64,000 nt of DNA from Bradyrhizobium sp. STM 3843 (GTDB lineage Bacteria > Pseudomonadota > Alphaproteobacteria > Rhizobiales > Xanthobacteraceae). Below are positions 43,965 to 55,547 of this stretch, piece after piece (within the stretch, counting starts at the first letter, position 1; every line of letters begins with the position of its first letter). Location of the stretch: positions 34,645 to 98,644 of the forward strand of contig NZ_CAFK01000257.1 of NCBI RefSeq assembly GCF_000239815.1, in the 5' to 3' direction. The notes beneath the pieces are model-generated. The model was given only the letters and a program-made list of their open reading frames with translations. It searched no databases and was not told where the DNA came from. A program made the translations under genes and the position numbers.

Positions 43965-45527
43965 ATGGATCAGACAATGAAGCTGCGGGTTCTTGGGCTG
44001 GTAGGTCTGGGGCTGGCACTCTGCCTGCCTCAGTTGGCCTCGGGTGAGGAAGCGGTGCTGCACGTCAGCCCAGGCACGGGCGACATCTCCACGCTGGATC
44101 CGCACCGCGCCAGCGCCACACAAGACGTCGCTTTGGTCAGCTGGATTTATAACGGCCTGGTCCGTTTCAAACCTGGAAGCGCCGACCCAAAGGATCTGGA
44201 ATCCGATCTCGCCGAGCGCTGGGAGGTCTCACCAGACGGCAAGATCTGGACCTTTTACCTGCGCAAGGACGTCAAATTCCACGGCGATTGGGGTTCGCTC
44301 AACGCCGATGATGTCGTTTATTCGTTGCAGCGTGCGATGGATCCCGGGCGGTCGACTTTTTCGTCGGATTTTGCGGCCGTTGACAACGTTGAGAAGCTCG
44401 ACGATCTGACCGTCCGCATCACGCTGAAATATCCTGATATCAACTTTCTCGCTCGCGTTTCCAACTATCATGGTGGTAACATCGTCAGCCGGAGGGCAGT
44501 AGAGGAACTGGGCGACAAGTTCGGCTCACGGCCCATCGGAACCGGACCTTTTGCTTTCGTCGAGCAGGCGACGCAGCAATATGTCAAGCTTGCAGCCAAT
44601 CCGAACTATTTCCGCGGCAAGCCGAAGATCGACGAAATCATGGCGCGCGTCATTCCTTCGGACAGCGCGCGCGAGCTGGCCCTTACCTCTGGAGAACTCG
44701 ACCTGATTGCCGGCAAGCGCGAACAGCGGTGGGTCGACTCCGCCCATCGCCGCGCCGGTTTCAACGTCGATATCTTCCAGCCGGGCGAATACCGCCTCTT
44801 GCACATCAATCAGAGCATGCCGCCGCTCGACGACGTTCGCGTTCGTCGCGCCATCGCCGCTGCGATCAACGTCGATGACCTTGTGCGCTACGTCGGCAAG
44901 AATGTAGGCCCCAGGGGGTGCTCGGTGGTTCCGTCCGGTTATCTCGGCGAGGACTGTTCAGTGCACTACACGTTCGACCTCGCCAAAGCCAAGGCCTTGC
45001 TGGCCGAGGCCGGCCATCCGGACGGCGTCACGATCAAGGCAATCGTTTCGAATATCTCGGCGCAGCAGCCCATCATGGAGATCATCCAGGCGCAACTCGC
45101 CAAGGCCGGGATCAGGCTCGAAATGCAGGTCGTCGATCACCCGACCTATCAGGCCCAGATCCGCAAGGATCTCAGTGGTGTCGTGTTCTACGGCGCAGCG
45201 CGGTTTCCGATTGCCGATACCTATCTCAGCGAATTCTTCCATTCGCGAGCGATCGTCGGGACGCCGACAGCCGCCACGAACTTTTCCCATTGTGCGGTCG
45301 CGGACAGGGAGATCGAACAGGCCCGCACGGCGGCCGATCCCGAGACGCAGCTTGCGCTCTGGAAGGAGGCGCAGCGGAAGATCATGGACGCTGTGTGCGC
45401 GATTCCTCTGTTCGAGCTGCGCCAGGTCTGGGCCCATAGCGACCGGCTCAATTTTGGCTATGAGCTGAATGGCGCGCTCAACCTCGCGCCGCCGATCACC
45501 GAGTTAACGACGCTGAAAGCCCACTGA
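43965..45527 (+). CDS. ABC transporter substrate-binding protein, peptide/opine type (family 5)
   Basis: A 520-residue periplasmic protein; an ATG at 43977 is an alternative start. The signal peptide ends near LASGEEA. The family-5 plan is clear: DISTLDPHRASATQD, LAERWEVSPDGKIWTFYLRKDVKFH, and a long C-terminal lobe. It binds a peptide, opine or similar zwitterionic compound. Its permeases and ATPase are encoded 6.4 kb further on (51902-55547), with catabolic genes between, so import and degradation appear to be one unit. Confidence 0.9.
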   Translation: MDQTMKLRVLGLVGLGLALCLPQLASGEEAVLHVSPGTGDISTLDPHRASATQDVALVSWIYNGLVRFKPGSADPKDLESDLAERWEVSPDGKIWTFYLRKDVKFHGDWGSLNADDVVYSLQRAMDPGRSTFSSDFAAVDNVEKLDDLTVRITLKYPDINFLARVSNYHGGNIVSRRAVEELGDKFGSRPIGTGPFAFVEQATQQYVKLAANPNYFRGKPKIDEIMARVIPSDSARELALTSGELDLIAGKREQRWVDSAHRRAGFNVDIFQPGEYRLLHINQSMPPLDDVRVRRAIAAAINVDDLVRYVGKNVGPRGCSVVPSGYLGEDCSVHYTFDLAKAKALLAEAGHPDGVTIKAIVSNISAQQPIMEIIQAQLAKAGIRLEMQVVDHPTYQAQIRKDLSGVVFYGAARFPIADTYLSEFFHSRAIVGTPTAATNFSHCAVADREIEQARTAADPETQLALWKEAQRKIMDAVCAIPLFELRQVWAHSDRLNFGYELNGALNLAPPITELTTLKAH

Positions 45528-45556
45528 GAGTTCGTCCCAGTGCATGGGGAGCGGCC

Positions 45557-46900
45557 ATGGAAGTTGTACGGGAGCTCGCGGCCTATGTCGCGGCGGCGGA
45601 CGGGCAGGTCCTGACGGATGCGCAGCGCGATGCCGCGTGTCGGTGTGTGCTCGATCTCGTCGCAGCGGCAGCGGCCGGGATCGACGCCCCTGGTCCGCGT
45701 GCGGTCCGCAAGGCCGCCATCCTGACGATGGCCGGGGGAGCGCTGCCGATCTGGTTTTCCGGTCAGGCCCTGGGCCTCGCGGGTGCCATCTGGTGTAATA
45801 CGGCGGCGGCCGCCGCGCTCGATCTCGATGATGGGCACCGCATCGCGCGCGGCCATCCCGGCGCTGCGGTGATCCCCGCGGCATTCGCCGCCGCCCAGGA
45901 ACAGGGAGCCAGCACGGAGGAGCTCCTGCAGGCGATCGTCGTCGGCTACGAGGTCGGTGTCGCGGTCGGCGCTGCGCGACGCTTCTACGCCAATACGGGC
46001 ATGTGGTCCGGCTACGGCGTCGTGGCGGCGCTCGGACTTCTCAGACATACCAGAGCCGGGCAACTGGCGCATGCCTTCGCCATAGCCGGTGTGGGCGCGC
46101 CCAACCAGCTCCATGCCGGCGCCGGTCCGGCCTTTCGTGCGCAGGAAGGCAGCGACGTCAAGGAAGGCATTCCCTGGTCCGGCGTGACGGCTGCAAATGC
46201 GCTTCTGCTCGCGGAGTCTGGGCATAGCGGCCCTCTCGCGCTCCTCAACGATCACAAGCACTTTCGGCTCGAGGGGCTCGTCGAGGGCCTTGGCCGGCAG
46301 AACTACATCACCCGGAATTATGTGAAGTTTCATGCGTGCTGCAGGCATGTGCATGGGCCGCTCGAGGCGCTGCTCGGCCTGCTCGCGCAGCACCGGTGCG
46401 ATCCGCAGCGCATCGAGGCGATTGAGGTCGAGACCTATGGCGGTGCGCTCCGTATCGCCAACCGCCCGCGGCCGGAGGGCTTCACCGACATTCAGTTCTC
46501 TATTCCGTATTGCCTCGGCCTGGCTGCGGTCGATGGGCCGGACGCGCTGCTCCCGCTGACGGAAGCAGCGGTCGGCCGGCCCGATGTCGTGGCTGTCGCG
46601 GAAAGGGTCTCGGTGCGGCTCGATCCCGAGCTCGACGCGCGCTTCCCGGCCGAAACGCTCTCGCGCGTCAGGATACGTATCGATGGGCGGACTCTCGTCT
46701 CGCCGATCACGGCGCCGTCTGGCGAGGCCGACGCGCCTCCATCCTGGCTCGAGCTCGAGGACAAGCTCCGCAAGGCCACCCGCAACGTCGCGAACCCGAG
46801 CCAGCAGGACATGCTGCTCGATGCGCTTAACAAATTGCGCGACGGCGATCACGCGCCGCTGCAAGAGGTTTTCAGGACTCTAAGGCTCGGTCAGGCCTGA
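45557..46900 (+). CDS. MmgE/PrpD family protein
   Basis: A 447-residue protein of the 2-methylcitrate dehydratase/immune-responsive-gene-1 superfamily. The conserved helical domain motifs AAAAALDLDDGHRIARGHPGAAVIPAAFA and KFHACCRHVHGP are present. Members act as dehydratases, isomerases or decarboxylases on small carboxylic acids. It lies 29 bases after the binding-protein gene. Here it probably processes an acid released when the imported compound is oxidised. Its 3' end overlaps the converging LysR gene by 29 bases. Confidence 0.88.
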   Translation: MEVVRELAAYVAAADGQVLTDAQRDAACRCVLDLVAAAAAGIDAPGPRAVRKAAILTMAGGALPIWFSGQALGLAGAIWCNTAAAAALDLDDGHRIARGHPGAAVIPAAFAAAQEQGASTEELLQAIVVGYEVGVAVGAARRFYANTGMWSGYGVVAALGLLRHTRAGQLAHAFAIAGVGAPNQLHAGAGPAFRAQEGSDVKEGIPWSGVTAANALLLAESGHSGPLALLNDHKHFRLEGLVEGLGRQNYITRNYVKFHACCRHVHGPLEALLGLLAQHRCDPQRIEAIEVETYGGALRIANRPRPEGFTDIQFSIPYCLGLAAVDGPDALLPLTEAAVGRPDVVAVAERVSVRLDPELDARFPAETLSRVRIRIDGRTLVSPITAPSGEADAPPSWLELEDKLRKATRNVANPSQQDMLLDALNKLRDGDHAPLQEVFRTLRLGQA

Positions 46901-47804
46901 GAATCGCCCGCGAGACTGCTGCCGACGCTTCCCGGGCGCTCTCCAGAAATGCATCGACCAGACGTGCGTTCCGGCTATCGCGGATGCGGCAGATCTGGAA
47001 GTCGAGCTGAACCGCCGGCTTGAATTTGCGGACCGCGAGCTTTTGCCGCAAGCCGCCGACCATCAGCGGATGGACCAGCGAGACGCCGACGCCGGCGGCG
47101 ACGAACTCGCAGACGGTGGGCGAGACGTTCGCGATCATCGCGATTTCGGGAGAAACGCCGTGTGCATCGAGCACCTGACCGATACGTCGGCTCGTGTGGC
47201 TCTCCGGGTCGAAAGAGACGAACCCTACGCCGTGAAGATCGTGCGGTGCGATCACCTTCTTCCGGGTCAGCGGATGGCCAAGCGGAAGGATGCAGACGAT
47301 GGGGTGACCCAATAGCGGCTCGGCAACGATGTAGGGGTTGTCGATCGGGGCGATGATGAGGCCGACGTCGAGATTGCGGGTGGTGAGACCCTCGGCGATC
47401 CATTGCGAACTGCGCGACTGCACGGAGCAGAACACACCGGGCTGCTTGGCAAGAAAGCGTGAGGTCGCCTGCTGAATGAAGGAGCCGGAAAGCGCCGGCA
47501 TGACGCCGATCACGAGGCCGCTCTGCTCGTCGCGGCGGATTGCCTCCACCGCGTTTTCGACCTGACGGACGCCGACGAATATCCGATCTATCTCTTCGTA
47601 GAGCCGCATGCCGCGGCGCGTAGGAAGGAGCCGCCCTTTGACCCGATCGAACAACCGAAGACCGGTATCGTCTTCGAGATGTGCGATCAGCTTGCTCATC
47701 GCCGGCTGAGAGATACCGATCATCTCCGCTGCCTGGCTTACGGTCCCATATTCGATGACGGCTTTGAAGGCCTCGATCTGCCGCAGGTTCAGGCGCCGCG
47801 TCAT
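46872..47804 (-). CDS. LysR-family regulator, OccR/NocR-like
   Basis: A 310-residue regulator. The N-terminal winged helix reads LRQIEAFKAVIEYGTVSQAAEMIGISQPAMSKLIAHLEDDTGLRLFDR, and the remainder is a two-lobed effector domain. The sequence style, including FVSFDPESHTSRRIGQVLDAHG, recalls octopine/nopaline regulators of Agrobacterium; this is by memory. It diverges from the oxidase genes across a 178-base gap, so it likely controls them and perhaps the upstream binding-protein unit. The effector is probably the imported substrate. Confidence 0.88.
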   Translation of the reverse strand: MTRRLNLRQIEAFKAVIEYGTVSQAAEMIGISQPAMSKLIAHLEDDTGLRLFDRVKGRLLPTRRGMRLYEEIDRIFVGVRQVENAVEAIRRDEQSGLVIGVMPALSGSFIQQATSRFLAKQPGVFCSVQSRSSQWIAEGLTTRNLDVGLIIAPIDNPYIVAEPLLGHPIVCILPLGHPLTRKKVIAPHDLHGVGFVSFDPESHTSRRIGQVLDAHGVSPEIAMIANVSPTVCEFVAAGVGVSLVHPLMVGGLRQKLAVRKFKPAVQLDFQICRIRDSRNARLVDAFLESAREASAAVSRAILRPDRALES

Positions 47805-47982
47805 CGTATAATCCCGGGGAATAGATCACGAAAAAGATCGGCACCAGGGCATACAACATCCATGCCAAACGTCAAAGTTGTCGCGCATCACCCCATAACC
47901 TCGGAGAATAGGAGCGAAAGAAAAATGACTTTGACGAAATACGAGCCGCGCCCCTACGGTCATATTCTGACAGGGGCTCTTG

Positions 47983-49101
47983 ATGCAACCGGACATTGTC
48001 GTGATTGGAGGAGGGACGGTCGGCGCTGCCGTTGCCTATGGGCTGGCGATGCGGCGGCAGAAAGTCCTGCTGCTCGACGGCGACGACGGCGATTTCCGCG
48101 CGGCGCGCGCGAATTTCGGACTGGTCTGGCTGCAGGGCAAAGGGCTCGATATGCCAGCGTACCAGGCGCTCACCAGATCGAGCACCGAACTCTGGCGCGG
48201 CTTTTCCGACGAGCTCGAGGCCGAAAGCGGGATTGAACTCTTCCTCGAGCAGAACGGCGGACTTGCCTTTTGCCTGGGCGAGGAGGGTCTGGAAAAACGC
48301 CGCCTCGACCTGTTGCGTCTGCACAACCAGCGGGGCGGAGGCGAGCCCGACTGGGAGATGCTCGACCGGGCTGCTCTGGAGCGTCTGTTGCCGGGAGTGG
48401 CGCTCGGTCCAAAGGTTGCGGGCGCCAGCTTCGGCCGACGGGACGGGCATGCAAATCCGCTGCGGCTGCTGGCGGCGCTGCATGTGGCGCTGCTGCGCCG
48501 GGGCGCCAATGTTCGCCATCGGGCGCGGGTCAATCGAATTGAGCCTGCGGGTGCGGATTTTCGCCTCGTCCTCAACGGCGAGACGTTGACGGCGCCGCGG
48601 ATCGTCATTGCAGCTGGGCTTGGGTCCTCGGCGCTGGCGCGGCAGGTCGGCCTCGAAGTGCCGCTGCGACCGGAACGTGGACAGGTACTCGTCACTGAGC
48701 GCCTCGCGCGCTTCCTGCCGCTGCCGGCGAGCGGCCTGCGCCAGACGGACGAAGGCACGATCATGATCGGCGCGACCAAGGATGGCCACGATTTCGACGT
48801 CTCGACAACGACCGAGGCTGCCGCCAGCTTGAGCCGCAAGACGACCGAGATCATTCCGGCGTTGGCCGGCGTCAGACTCGTCCGGCACTGGGCAGGCCTC
48901 AGAATCATGACGCCCGACAGCTACCCGATTTACGCGGAATCACGATCCCATCCTGGCGCGTTCGTCGCGATCTGCCATTCAGGCGTGACGCTCGCGGCCG
49001 TCCATGCCAGCTTGCTGGCCGAAGCGATCGCTGAGGGCTCTCTGCCCGACACCTTTTCCCCCTTCCATCAGAGACGCTTTGATGTTCCGCAAGCTGCATA
49101 A
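47983..49101 (+). CDS. FAD-dependent oxidoreductase (DAO family), first copy
   Basis: About 372 residues from the ATG at 47983, preceded by an AGGGG ribosome binding site; TTG at 47980 is possible. The FAD motif is DIVVIGGGTVGAAVAYGLAMRR, and a DAO-type C-terminus has VRLVRHWAGLRIMTPDSYPIYAES. DAO members oxidise amino acids or secondary amines such as glycine, sarcosine or opines. It overlaps the following ferredoxin-like gene by 20 bases, and its small and large partners downstream suggest it can serve as a catalytic subunit. Confidence 0.88.
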   Translation: MQPDIVVIGGGTVGAAVAYGLAMRRQKVLLLDGDDGDFRAARANFGLVWLQGKGLDMPAYQALTRSSTELWRGFSDELEAESGIELFLEQNGGLAFCLGEEGLEKRRLDLLRLHNQRGGGEPDWEMLDRAALERLLPGVALGPKVAGASFGRRDGHANPLRLLAALHVALLRRGANVRHRARVNRIEPAGADFRLVLNGETLTAPRIVIAAGLGSSALARQVGLEVPLRPERGQVLVTERLARFLPLPASGLRQTDEGTIMIGATKDGHDFDVSTTTEAAASLSRKTTEIIPALAGVRLVRHWAGLRIMTPDSYPIYAESRSHPGAFVAICHSGVTLAAVHASLLAEAIAEGSLPDTFSPFHQRRFDVPQAA

Positions 49102-49378
49102 TCCAGGCTCGGCCACCGTCACGATCTACATCGACGGCTGCGCCGTCACGGCGGAAGCAGGCGAAAGCATCGCCGCCGTGATGCTGCGCCAGCCGACGGG
49201 CTGGAGCCGAACGACATCCATCTCGCAAAGCCCGCGCGCGCCCTATTGCATGATGGGCGTCTGTTTCGAGTGCCTGGTTGCCGTCGATGGCAAAGGCTCG
49301 CTGCAAGGATGTCTGACACCGGTTCGTGACGGCATGCGCGTCACCCGGCAGCAAGGCCGCCGGAGCCTATCCGCGTGA
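49082..49378 (+). CDS. (2Fe-2S) ferredoxin-like subunit, HcnA/OoxC-like
   Basis: A 98-residue protein with a beta-grasp start (ATVTIYIDGCAVTAEAGESIAAVML) and a plant-type [2Fe-2S] motif, CMMGVCFEC with a later Cys in LQGCL. Such small subunits occur in cyanide synthase HcnABC, D-hydroxyproline dehydrogenase and opine oxidases. It starts within the DAO gene and its TGA overlaps the GTG start of the next gene by 4 bases, so subunits are made in step. Confidence 0.87.
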   Translation: MFRKLHNPGSATVTIYIDGCAVTAEAGESIAAVMLRQPTGWSRTTSISQSPRAPYCMMGVCFECLVAVDGKGSLQGCLTPVRDGMRVTRQQGRRSLSA

Positions 49379-50778
49379 CCGCACCCCATACCGATCTCCT
49401 GATCGTCGGCGCCGGTCCCGCGGGGATGGCTGCTGCCGTCACGGCTTGCAGCCACGGCCTTTCCGTGCGCGTGGTCGATGATCAGCCGGCGCCCGGCGGC
49501 CAGATCTGGCGTGCCATCGAAACCGTCGCATCGACACCGCGTTTGGCACGGCTCGGACAGGCCTACCGCGCAGGGGCCGATCGCGCTCGCGCCTTCCGGT
49601 CCTGCGGCGCCGTGTACGAGCCGCAGAGCGAGCTCTGGCAGATCGAACCTGGCTTCCGGGCTTTCCTGACACGGGACGGTCAGGCTCGCAGCGTGACAGC
49701 CGATGCGGTCATTCTCGCCACCGGTGCGCAGGAGCGGCCGGTGCCGTTTCCCGGCTGGACGTTGCCAGGCGTGCTGACGGTCGGAGCGGCACAGATCCTG
49801 CTCAAGACAGCCAGCACAGTGCCGGAAAGACCCGTGTGGATCGCCGGCTGCGGGCCACTGCCTTTGCTCTACATGACGCAACTTCTCGCCGCGGGCGGAC
49901 AGATCGCCGGTTTCCTCGATACCACGCCGCGCGGGCGCGCCAGCGCCGCGCTGCGCCACCTGCCAGCGGGTCTGCGCCGGGCAGGCGAGCTCGCAAAGGG
50001 GCTCGCCTGGTCACTGGCACTGAGACGCGCCGGGATTCCGATCATCCGTCACGTGACGGACCTACGCGCTGAAGGCGACGGACGCGTTGAACGCCTGCGC
50101 TATCGCACCGAGGACGGCCGCGAAGGCGAGGTCACCGCCGAGGTGCTGCTGGTCCACGAGGGCTTGGTGCCGAGCATCCATGTGCCGCTGGCGCTGGGTT
50201 GCACGGTGGAATGGCATCCCGCTCAGCACTGCTACGTGCCGCTGCTGGATGGATGGGGTGAGACCTCGCAGGCCAACCTCTTTGTCGCTGGTGACGGAGC
50301 CGGCATCGGCGGGGCCGAAGCAGCCGAGCCACGTGGACGACTTGCCGCGTTGCGGGTCGCCACACGCCTCGGAAAGCTCGATGCTGTCCGCGCCGAGCGG
50401 GCCGCAAAGACGGAGCGCGCCGCGCTCGCCCGTGCGCTTGCCCTGCGGCCCTTCCTCGATACCCTCTACGGCCCGCGAGCGCAGGTTTTCGCGCCCGCCG
50501 ACGAGACGCTGGTCTGCCGCTGTGAGGAGGTCACGGCCGGCGCGTTGCGCGCGCGTGCAGTCGAGGGGCGGCCCGGCCCCAATCAGCTCAAGGCCTTCAC
50601 GCGCGCCGGCATGGGTCCCTGCCAGGGCCGACAATGCGGCTACACCATGGCTCATATCGTTGCCGCCGCGCAGAACCGGAAGGTGGAGGAGGTGGGCTTC
50701 TTCCGCATCCGGCCGCCGCTGAAGCCGGTCACACTCGGCGAACTGGCTTGTCTCGACCAGCGGGAGCCGGCGGCATGA
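49375..50778 (+). CDS. FAD/NAD-binding oxidoreductase subunit, HcnB/OoxA-like
   Basis: A 467-residue flavoprotein with a GTG start coupled to the previous gene. The N-terminal FAD motif is DLLIVGAGPAGMAAAVTACS, the second nucleotide domain follows ATGAQERPVPFPGWTLPGVLT, and a C-terminal [2Fe-2S] domain has CRCEEVTAGALRA with GPCQGRQCG. This is the alpha subunit layout of opine oxidases and HcnB. Its stop overlaps the start of the second DAO gene (ATGA). Confidence 0.9.
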   Translation: MTAPHTDLLIVGAGPAGMAAAVTACSHGLSVRVVDDQPAPGGQIWRAIETVASTPRLARLGQAYRAGADRARAFRSCGAVYEPQSELWQIEPGFRAFLTRDGQARSVTADAVILATGAQERPVPFPGWTLPGVLTVGAAQILLKTASTVPERPVWIAGCGPLPLLYMTQLLAAGGQIAGFLDTTPRGRASAALRHLPAGLRRAGELAKGLAWSLALRRAGIPIIRHVTDLRAEGDGRVERLRYRTEDGREGEVTAEVLLVHEGLVPSIHVPLALGCTVEWHPAQHCYVPLLDGWGETSQANLFVAGDGAGIGGAEAAEPRGRLAALRVATRLGKLDAVRAERAAKTERAALARALALRPFLDTLYGPRAQVFAPADETLVCRCEEVTAGALRARAVEGRPGPNQLKAFTRAGMGPCQGRQCGYTMAHIVAAAQNRKVEEVGFFRIRPPLKPVTLGELACLDQREPAA

Positions 50779-51905
50779 ATGCCGAAGCGTTCGACGCAGC
50801 CGTGATCGGCGGTGGACTGCACGGCTTGTCGGCAGCATTGCATCTGGCCCGTGCCAGACGACGGGTGGTGGTGATCGAGCGCCGCTGGACAGGGCGCCAT
50901 GCCTCCGGCGCGACGGCGGCCGGCGTGCGCACACTCAATCGAGATGTCGCGGAGATCCCGATTTCGCTCGAGGCCATGGACAGCTGGCACGAGATCGAGA
51001 GACTGGTTGGAGACGACTGCGGATTTCATTCCACCGGCCAGCTCCTGGTCGCCGAGACCGAGGAGCACATGGCAGGCCTGCATCGGCGGGAAGCGCGCAT
51101 GCGCCAGCTCGGCTATCGTCACGAGGAGATCATTGATGCCGCGGAGTTGCGACATCTCGTGCCCGCCCTGAGCCGGCATTGCGTGGGCGCTCTTATCGCC
51201 CGGTGCGACGGTGCTGCCGATCCGCACCGAACGATCCTCGCGTTCCGTCGCGCATGCGAGGCGCAGCGCGTCGTCATCGCGGAAGGCTGCGGCATCGAAG
51301 CGGTCTCCCATGAGCGCGGAATCTGGCTTCTCAGCTGCGGAGCTCACCGCTTCCAGGCTCCGATGGTCGTCAACGCGGCCGGCGCATGGGCTGGCCGGGT
51401 CGCGGCGCTGTTCGGCGATGACATCGCGCTCGGCGTGCGTGCTTCGATGATGATCGTGACGGAGCGTGTTGCGCCGCTGCTCGAACCCGTCGTCGGCGTT
51501 GTCGGCCGCGCGCTCTCCTTCAAGCAGTCGGACCAGGGCACGCTCGTGATCGGCGGCGGCCTGCAGGGCGCCGCCGATCTCGACCGCGAGCGTAGCACGG
51601 TGAGCTTCAACGAATTGGCGAAGGGGGCGCGCGCCGCGGCCGACCTCTTCCCGGCCGCCCGCGACGTGCGTATTGCCCGCTGCTGGACCGGGATCGAAGC
51701 GCAGACCTCCGATCGTCTGCCCGTGATCGGCGCCTCGCCCAAGGCACCCGGGCTTCTCCATGCTTTCGGGTTCTCGGGACACGGCTTTCAGCTCGTCCCG
51801 ATCGTCGGCGCCATTCTCGCGGAGTTGGCCGTTCACGGGCGCACGAGGCGCAATATCGCAGTCTTCACGCCGCGGCGACTGATGGGGGAGGGGATTGCGG
51901 CATGA
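50775..51905 (+). CDS. FAD-dependent oxidoreductase (DAO family), second copy, HcnC/OoxB-like
   Basis: A 376-residue DAO protein starting in the overlap with the HcnB-like gene. The FAD motif is DAAVIGGGLHGLSAALHLARARR and a second conserved block is VVNAAGAWAGRVAALFG. The C-terminus reads ARCWTGIEAQTSDRLPVIGASP. Together with the two subunits upstream it completes a heterotrimeric dehydrogenase that would oxidise a C-N bond in an opine, imino acid or amino acid. Its stop codon overlaps the permease start. Confidence 0.9.
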   Translation: MNAEAFDAAVIGGGLHGLSAALHLARARRRVVVIERRWTGRHASGATAAGVRTLNRDVAEIPISLEAMDSWHEIERLVGDDCGFHSTGQLLVAETEEHMAGLHRREARMRQLGYRHEEIIDAAELRHLVPALSRHCVGALIARCDGAADPHRTILAFRRACEAQRVVIAEGCGIEAVSHERGIWLLSCGAHRFQAPMVVNAAGAWAGRVAALFGDDIALGVRASMMIVTERVAPLLEPVVGVVGRALSFKQSDQGTLVIGGGLQGAADLDRERSTVSFNELAKGARAAADLFPAARDVRIARCWTGIEAQTSDRLPVIGASPKAPGLLHAFGFSGHGFQLVPIVGAILAELAVHGRTRRNIAVFTPRRLMGEGIAA

Positions 51906-52846
51906 TGCATTATCTCCTCAGGCGGCTGCTTCTCGTCATTCCGACACTGCTGATCATGCTGACCGCGGTTTTCGTGCTGGTCCGCCTCGTGCCGGGCGAT
52001 ACCGCCTCGGTGATTCTCGGTGATCAGGCGAGTGCGGCTTCGCTCGCCGCGCTCAGGGCGAGACTGGGGCTCGATCAGCCGATCTATGTCCAATATCTCA
52101 CCTTCGTCGGCAAGGTGCTGACCGGCGATCTCGGCCAGTCGCTCAGCACCGGCCGCAGTGTGATCAGCGAGGTTCTTCAAGTCCTGCCCTCGACGATCCA
52201 GCTCACGGTTGCTGCGATTGCGATCGGGCTTTTTCTCGGCCTGCCGCTCGGCATCGTCGCGGCGCTCAACCGCAATGGTTGGATCGACTACGCCTCACGC
52301 GTCGTCTCGCTGGTCGGACTGTCCTTCCCGGCCTTCGTCTCCGGCATCCTCATGTTGATCGTCTTTGCAATCCAGCTCGGCTGGTTTCCGGTGCTCGGCA
52401 ACACCAGCGGCTCCGGCGATCTCGTCGATGGGCTGCGCGCCCTCGTGCTGCCGGCGCTTAATCTCGGCATCATCATGACGGCTTATGTGGCGCGCGTGAC
52501 GCGCGCAGCGATGCTCGGTGTGCTGACGGAGGACTACATTCGGACCGCGCGCGCCAAGGGGGTGCGGCCGCGCCAGTTGGTCATGACGCACGCGCTGCGG
52601 AACAGCCTGATCCCGATCATCACCGTCGTGGGACTCTATTTCGGCACCCTGATCGGTAACTCGGTTCTGACGGAGATCATCTTCAACCGTCCAGGCCTCG
52701 GCAAGCTGATCATCGGCGCATTGAATGCCCGTGACTATACCCTGCTGCAGGGACTGATGATCATCTTTGCCGTCTGCGTGATCATCGTGAACACGTTGAC
52801 CGATCTAGCCTACGGGCTGGTCGATCCGAGGGTGGAATACACATGA
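51902..52846 (+). CDS. ABC transporter permease, DppB type
   Basis: A 314-residue inner-membrane permease of the dipeptide/opine/nickel class. It begins MMHYLLRRLLLVIPTLLIML and carries the family motif RLVPGDTASVILGDQAS. The EAA loop is TARAKGVRPRQLVMTHALRNSLIP. It overlaps the genes on both sides by 4 bases and pairs with the DppC-type permease. Confidence 0.92.
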   Translation: MMHYLLRRLLLVIPTLLIMLTAVFVLVRLVPGDTASVILGDQASAASLAALRARLGLDQPIYVQYLTFVGKVLTGDLGQSLSTGRSVISEVLQVLPSTIQLTVAAIAIGLFLGLPLGIVAALNRNGWIDYASRVVSLVGLSFPAFVSGILMLIVFAIQLGWFPVLGNTSGSGDLVDGLRALVLPALNLGIIMTAYVARVTRAAMLGVLTEDYIRTARAKGVRPRQLVMTHALRNSLIPIITVVGLYFGTLIGNSVLTEIIFNRPGLGKLIIGALNARDYTLLQGLMIIFAVCVIIVNTLTDLAYGLVDPRVEYT

Positions 52847-53702
52847 CCGCCGTCGTCACCGTCGAGATGCGGCCGGGCGGCCTGTGGCTTGCCCTCATGC
52901 AAAACAAGCTGGCATGGGTTGGGATCGTCCTGCTCGCGCTCATTGTTGTCATCGCGGTCTTCGGGCCGTGGCTTGCGCCTCACGATCCGCTCGAGCAGAA
53001 CATCGTGGCGCGACTCGATCCGCCGTCGCCCGATTTCTGGCTCGGCACGGACTCCTATGGCCGCGATGTGCTGTCGCGGCTCATCTACGGCGCGCGGGTC
53101 TCGCTCGTCGTCGGCTTCGTTGCGATCCTGATCGCAATGGTGATCGGTACCGCGATCGGTGTGCTGGCCGGCTATGTCGGCGGCATGTTCGACCAGCTCG
53201 TCATGGGCGTGCTCGACGTGCTGCTTGCCTTCCCGACACTCCTGCTCGGGCTGATGATCGCCGCCATGCTCGGCGCGAGCCTGCACAACCTGATCATTGC
53301 AATCGCGGTGACCGAGATCGCGCCCTTCGCCCGCGTCGCCCGCGCGCCGACCATCACCTTGCGCCAGCGCGAGTTCGTCGAGGCGGGACGAGCGTATGGC
53401 TGCGGCCCGGTTCGCATCATGACGCACCACATCCTGCCGAACATGATCTCGGATGTGGTCGTGATGAGCTCGCTCTGGCTCGCTTCGGCAATTCGTACCG
53501 AAGCCTCGCTGTCCTTCATCGGGCTTGGCGTGCCGCCGCCGACCGCGACCTGGGGCAGCATGGTCCGCGAGGGCTTCGAGAACATCCTCGACGCCTGGTG
53601 GCTGGCCGTCTTCCCGAGCCTCGCCATCCTGGTGACGGTCCTTGCTTTGAATCTCCTTGGCGACGCTCTGCGCGACGCGTCCGACCCGAGGTCTCGCGCC
53701 CG

Positions 53703-53706
<4 letters not shown>
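52843..53706 (+). CDS. ABC transporter permease, DppC type
   Basis: A 287-residue partner permease. The periplasmic motif HDPLEQNIVARLDPPSPDFW with LGTDSYGRDVLSR is the signature of DppC/OppC proteins. The EAA loop is EAGRAYGCGPVRIMTHHILPN. It overlaps the DppB-type gene and the ATPase gene by 4 bases each. Confidence 0.92.

Positions 53707-55547
<1,841 letters not shown>

Noticed and set aside
47926..47985. A small frame beginning MTLTKYEPRPYGHIL before the first DAO gene, considered as a leader peptide
   Set aside because: It runs on out of frame into the DAO gene, and no attenuator-like pairing is visible. A GGAG lies upstream, so translation cannot be excluded.
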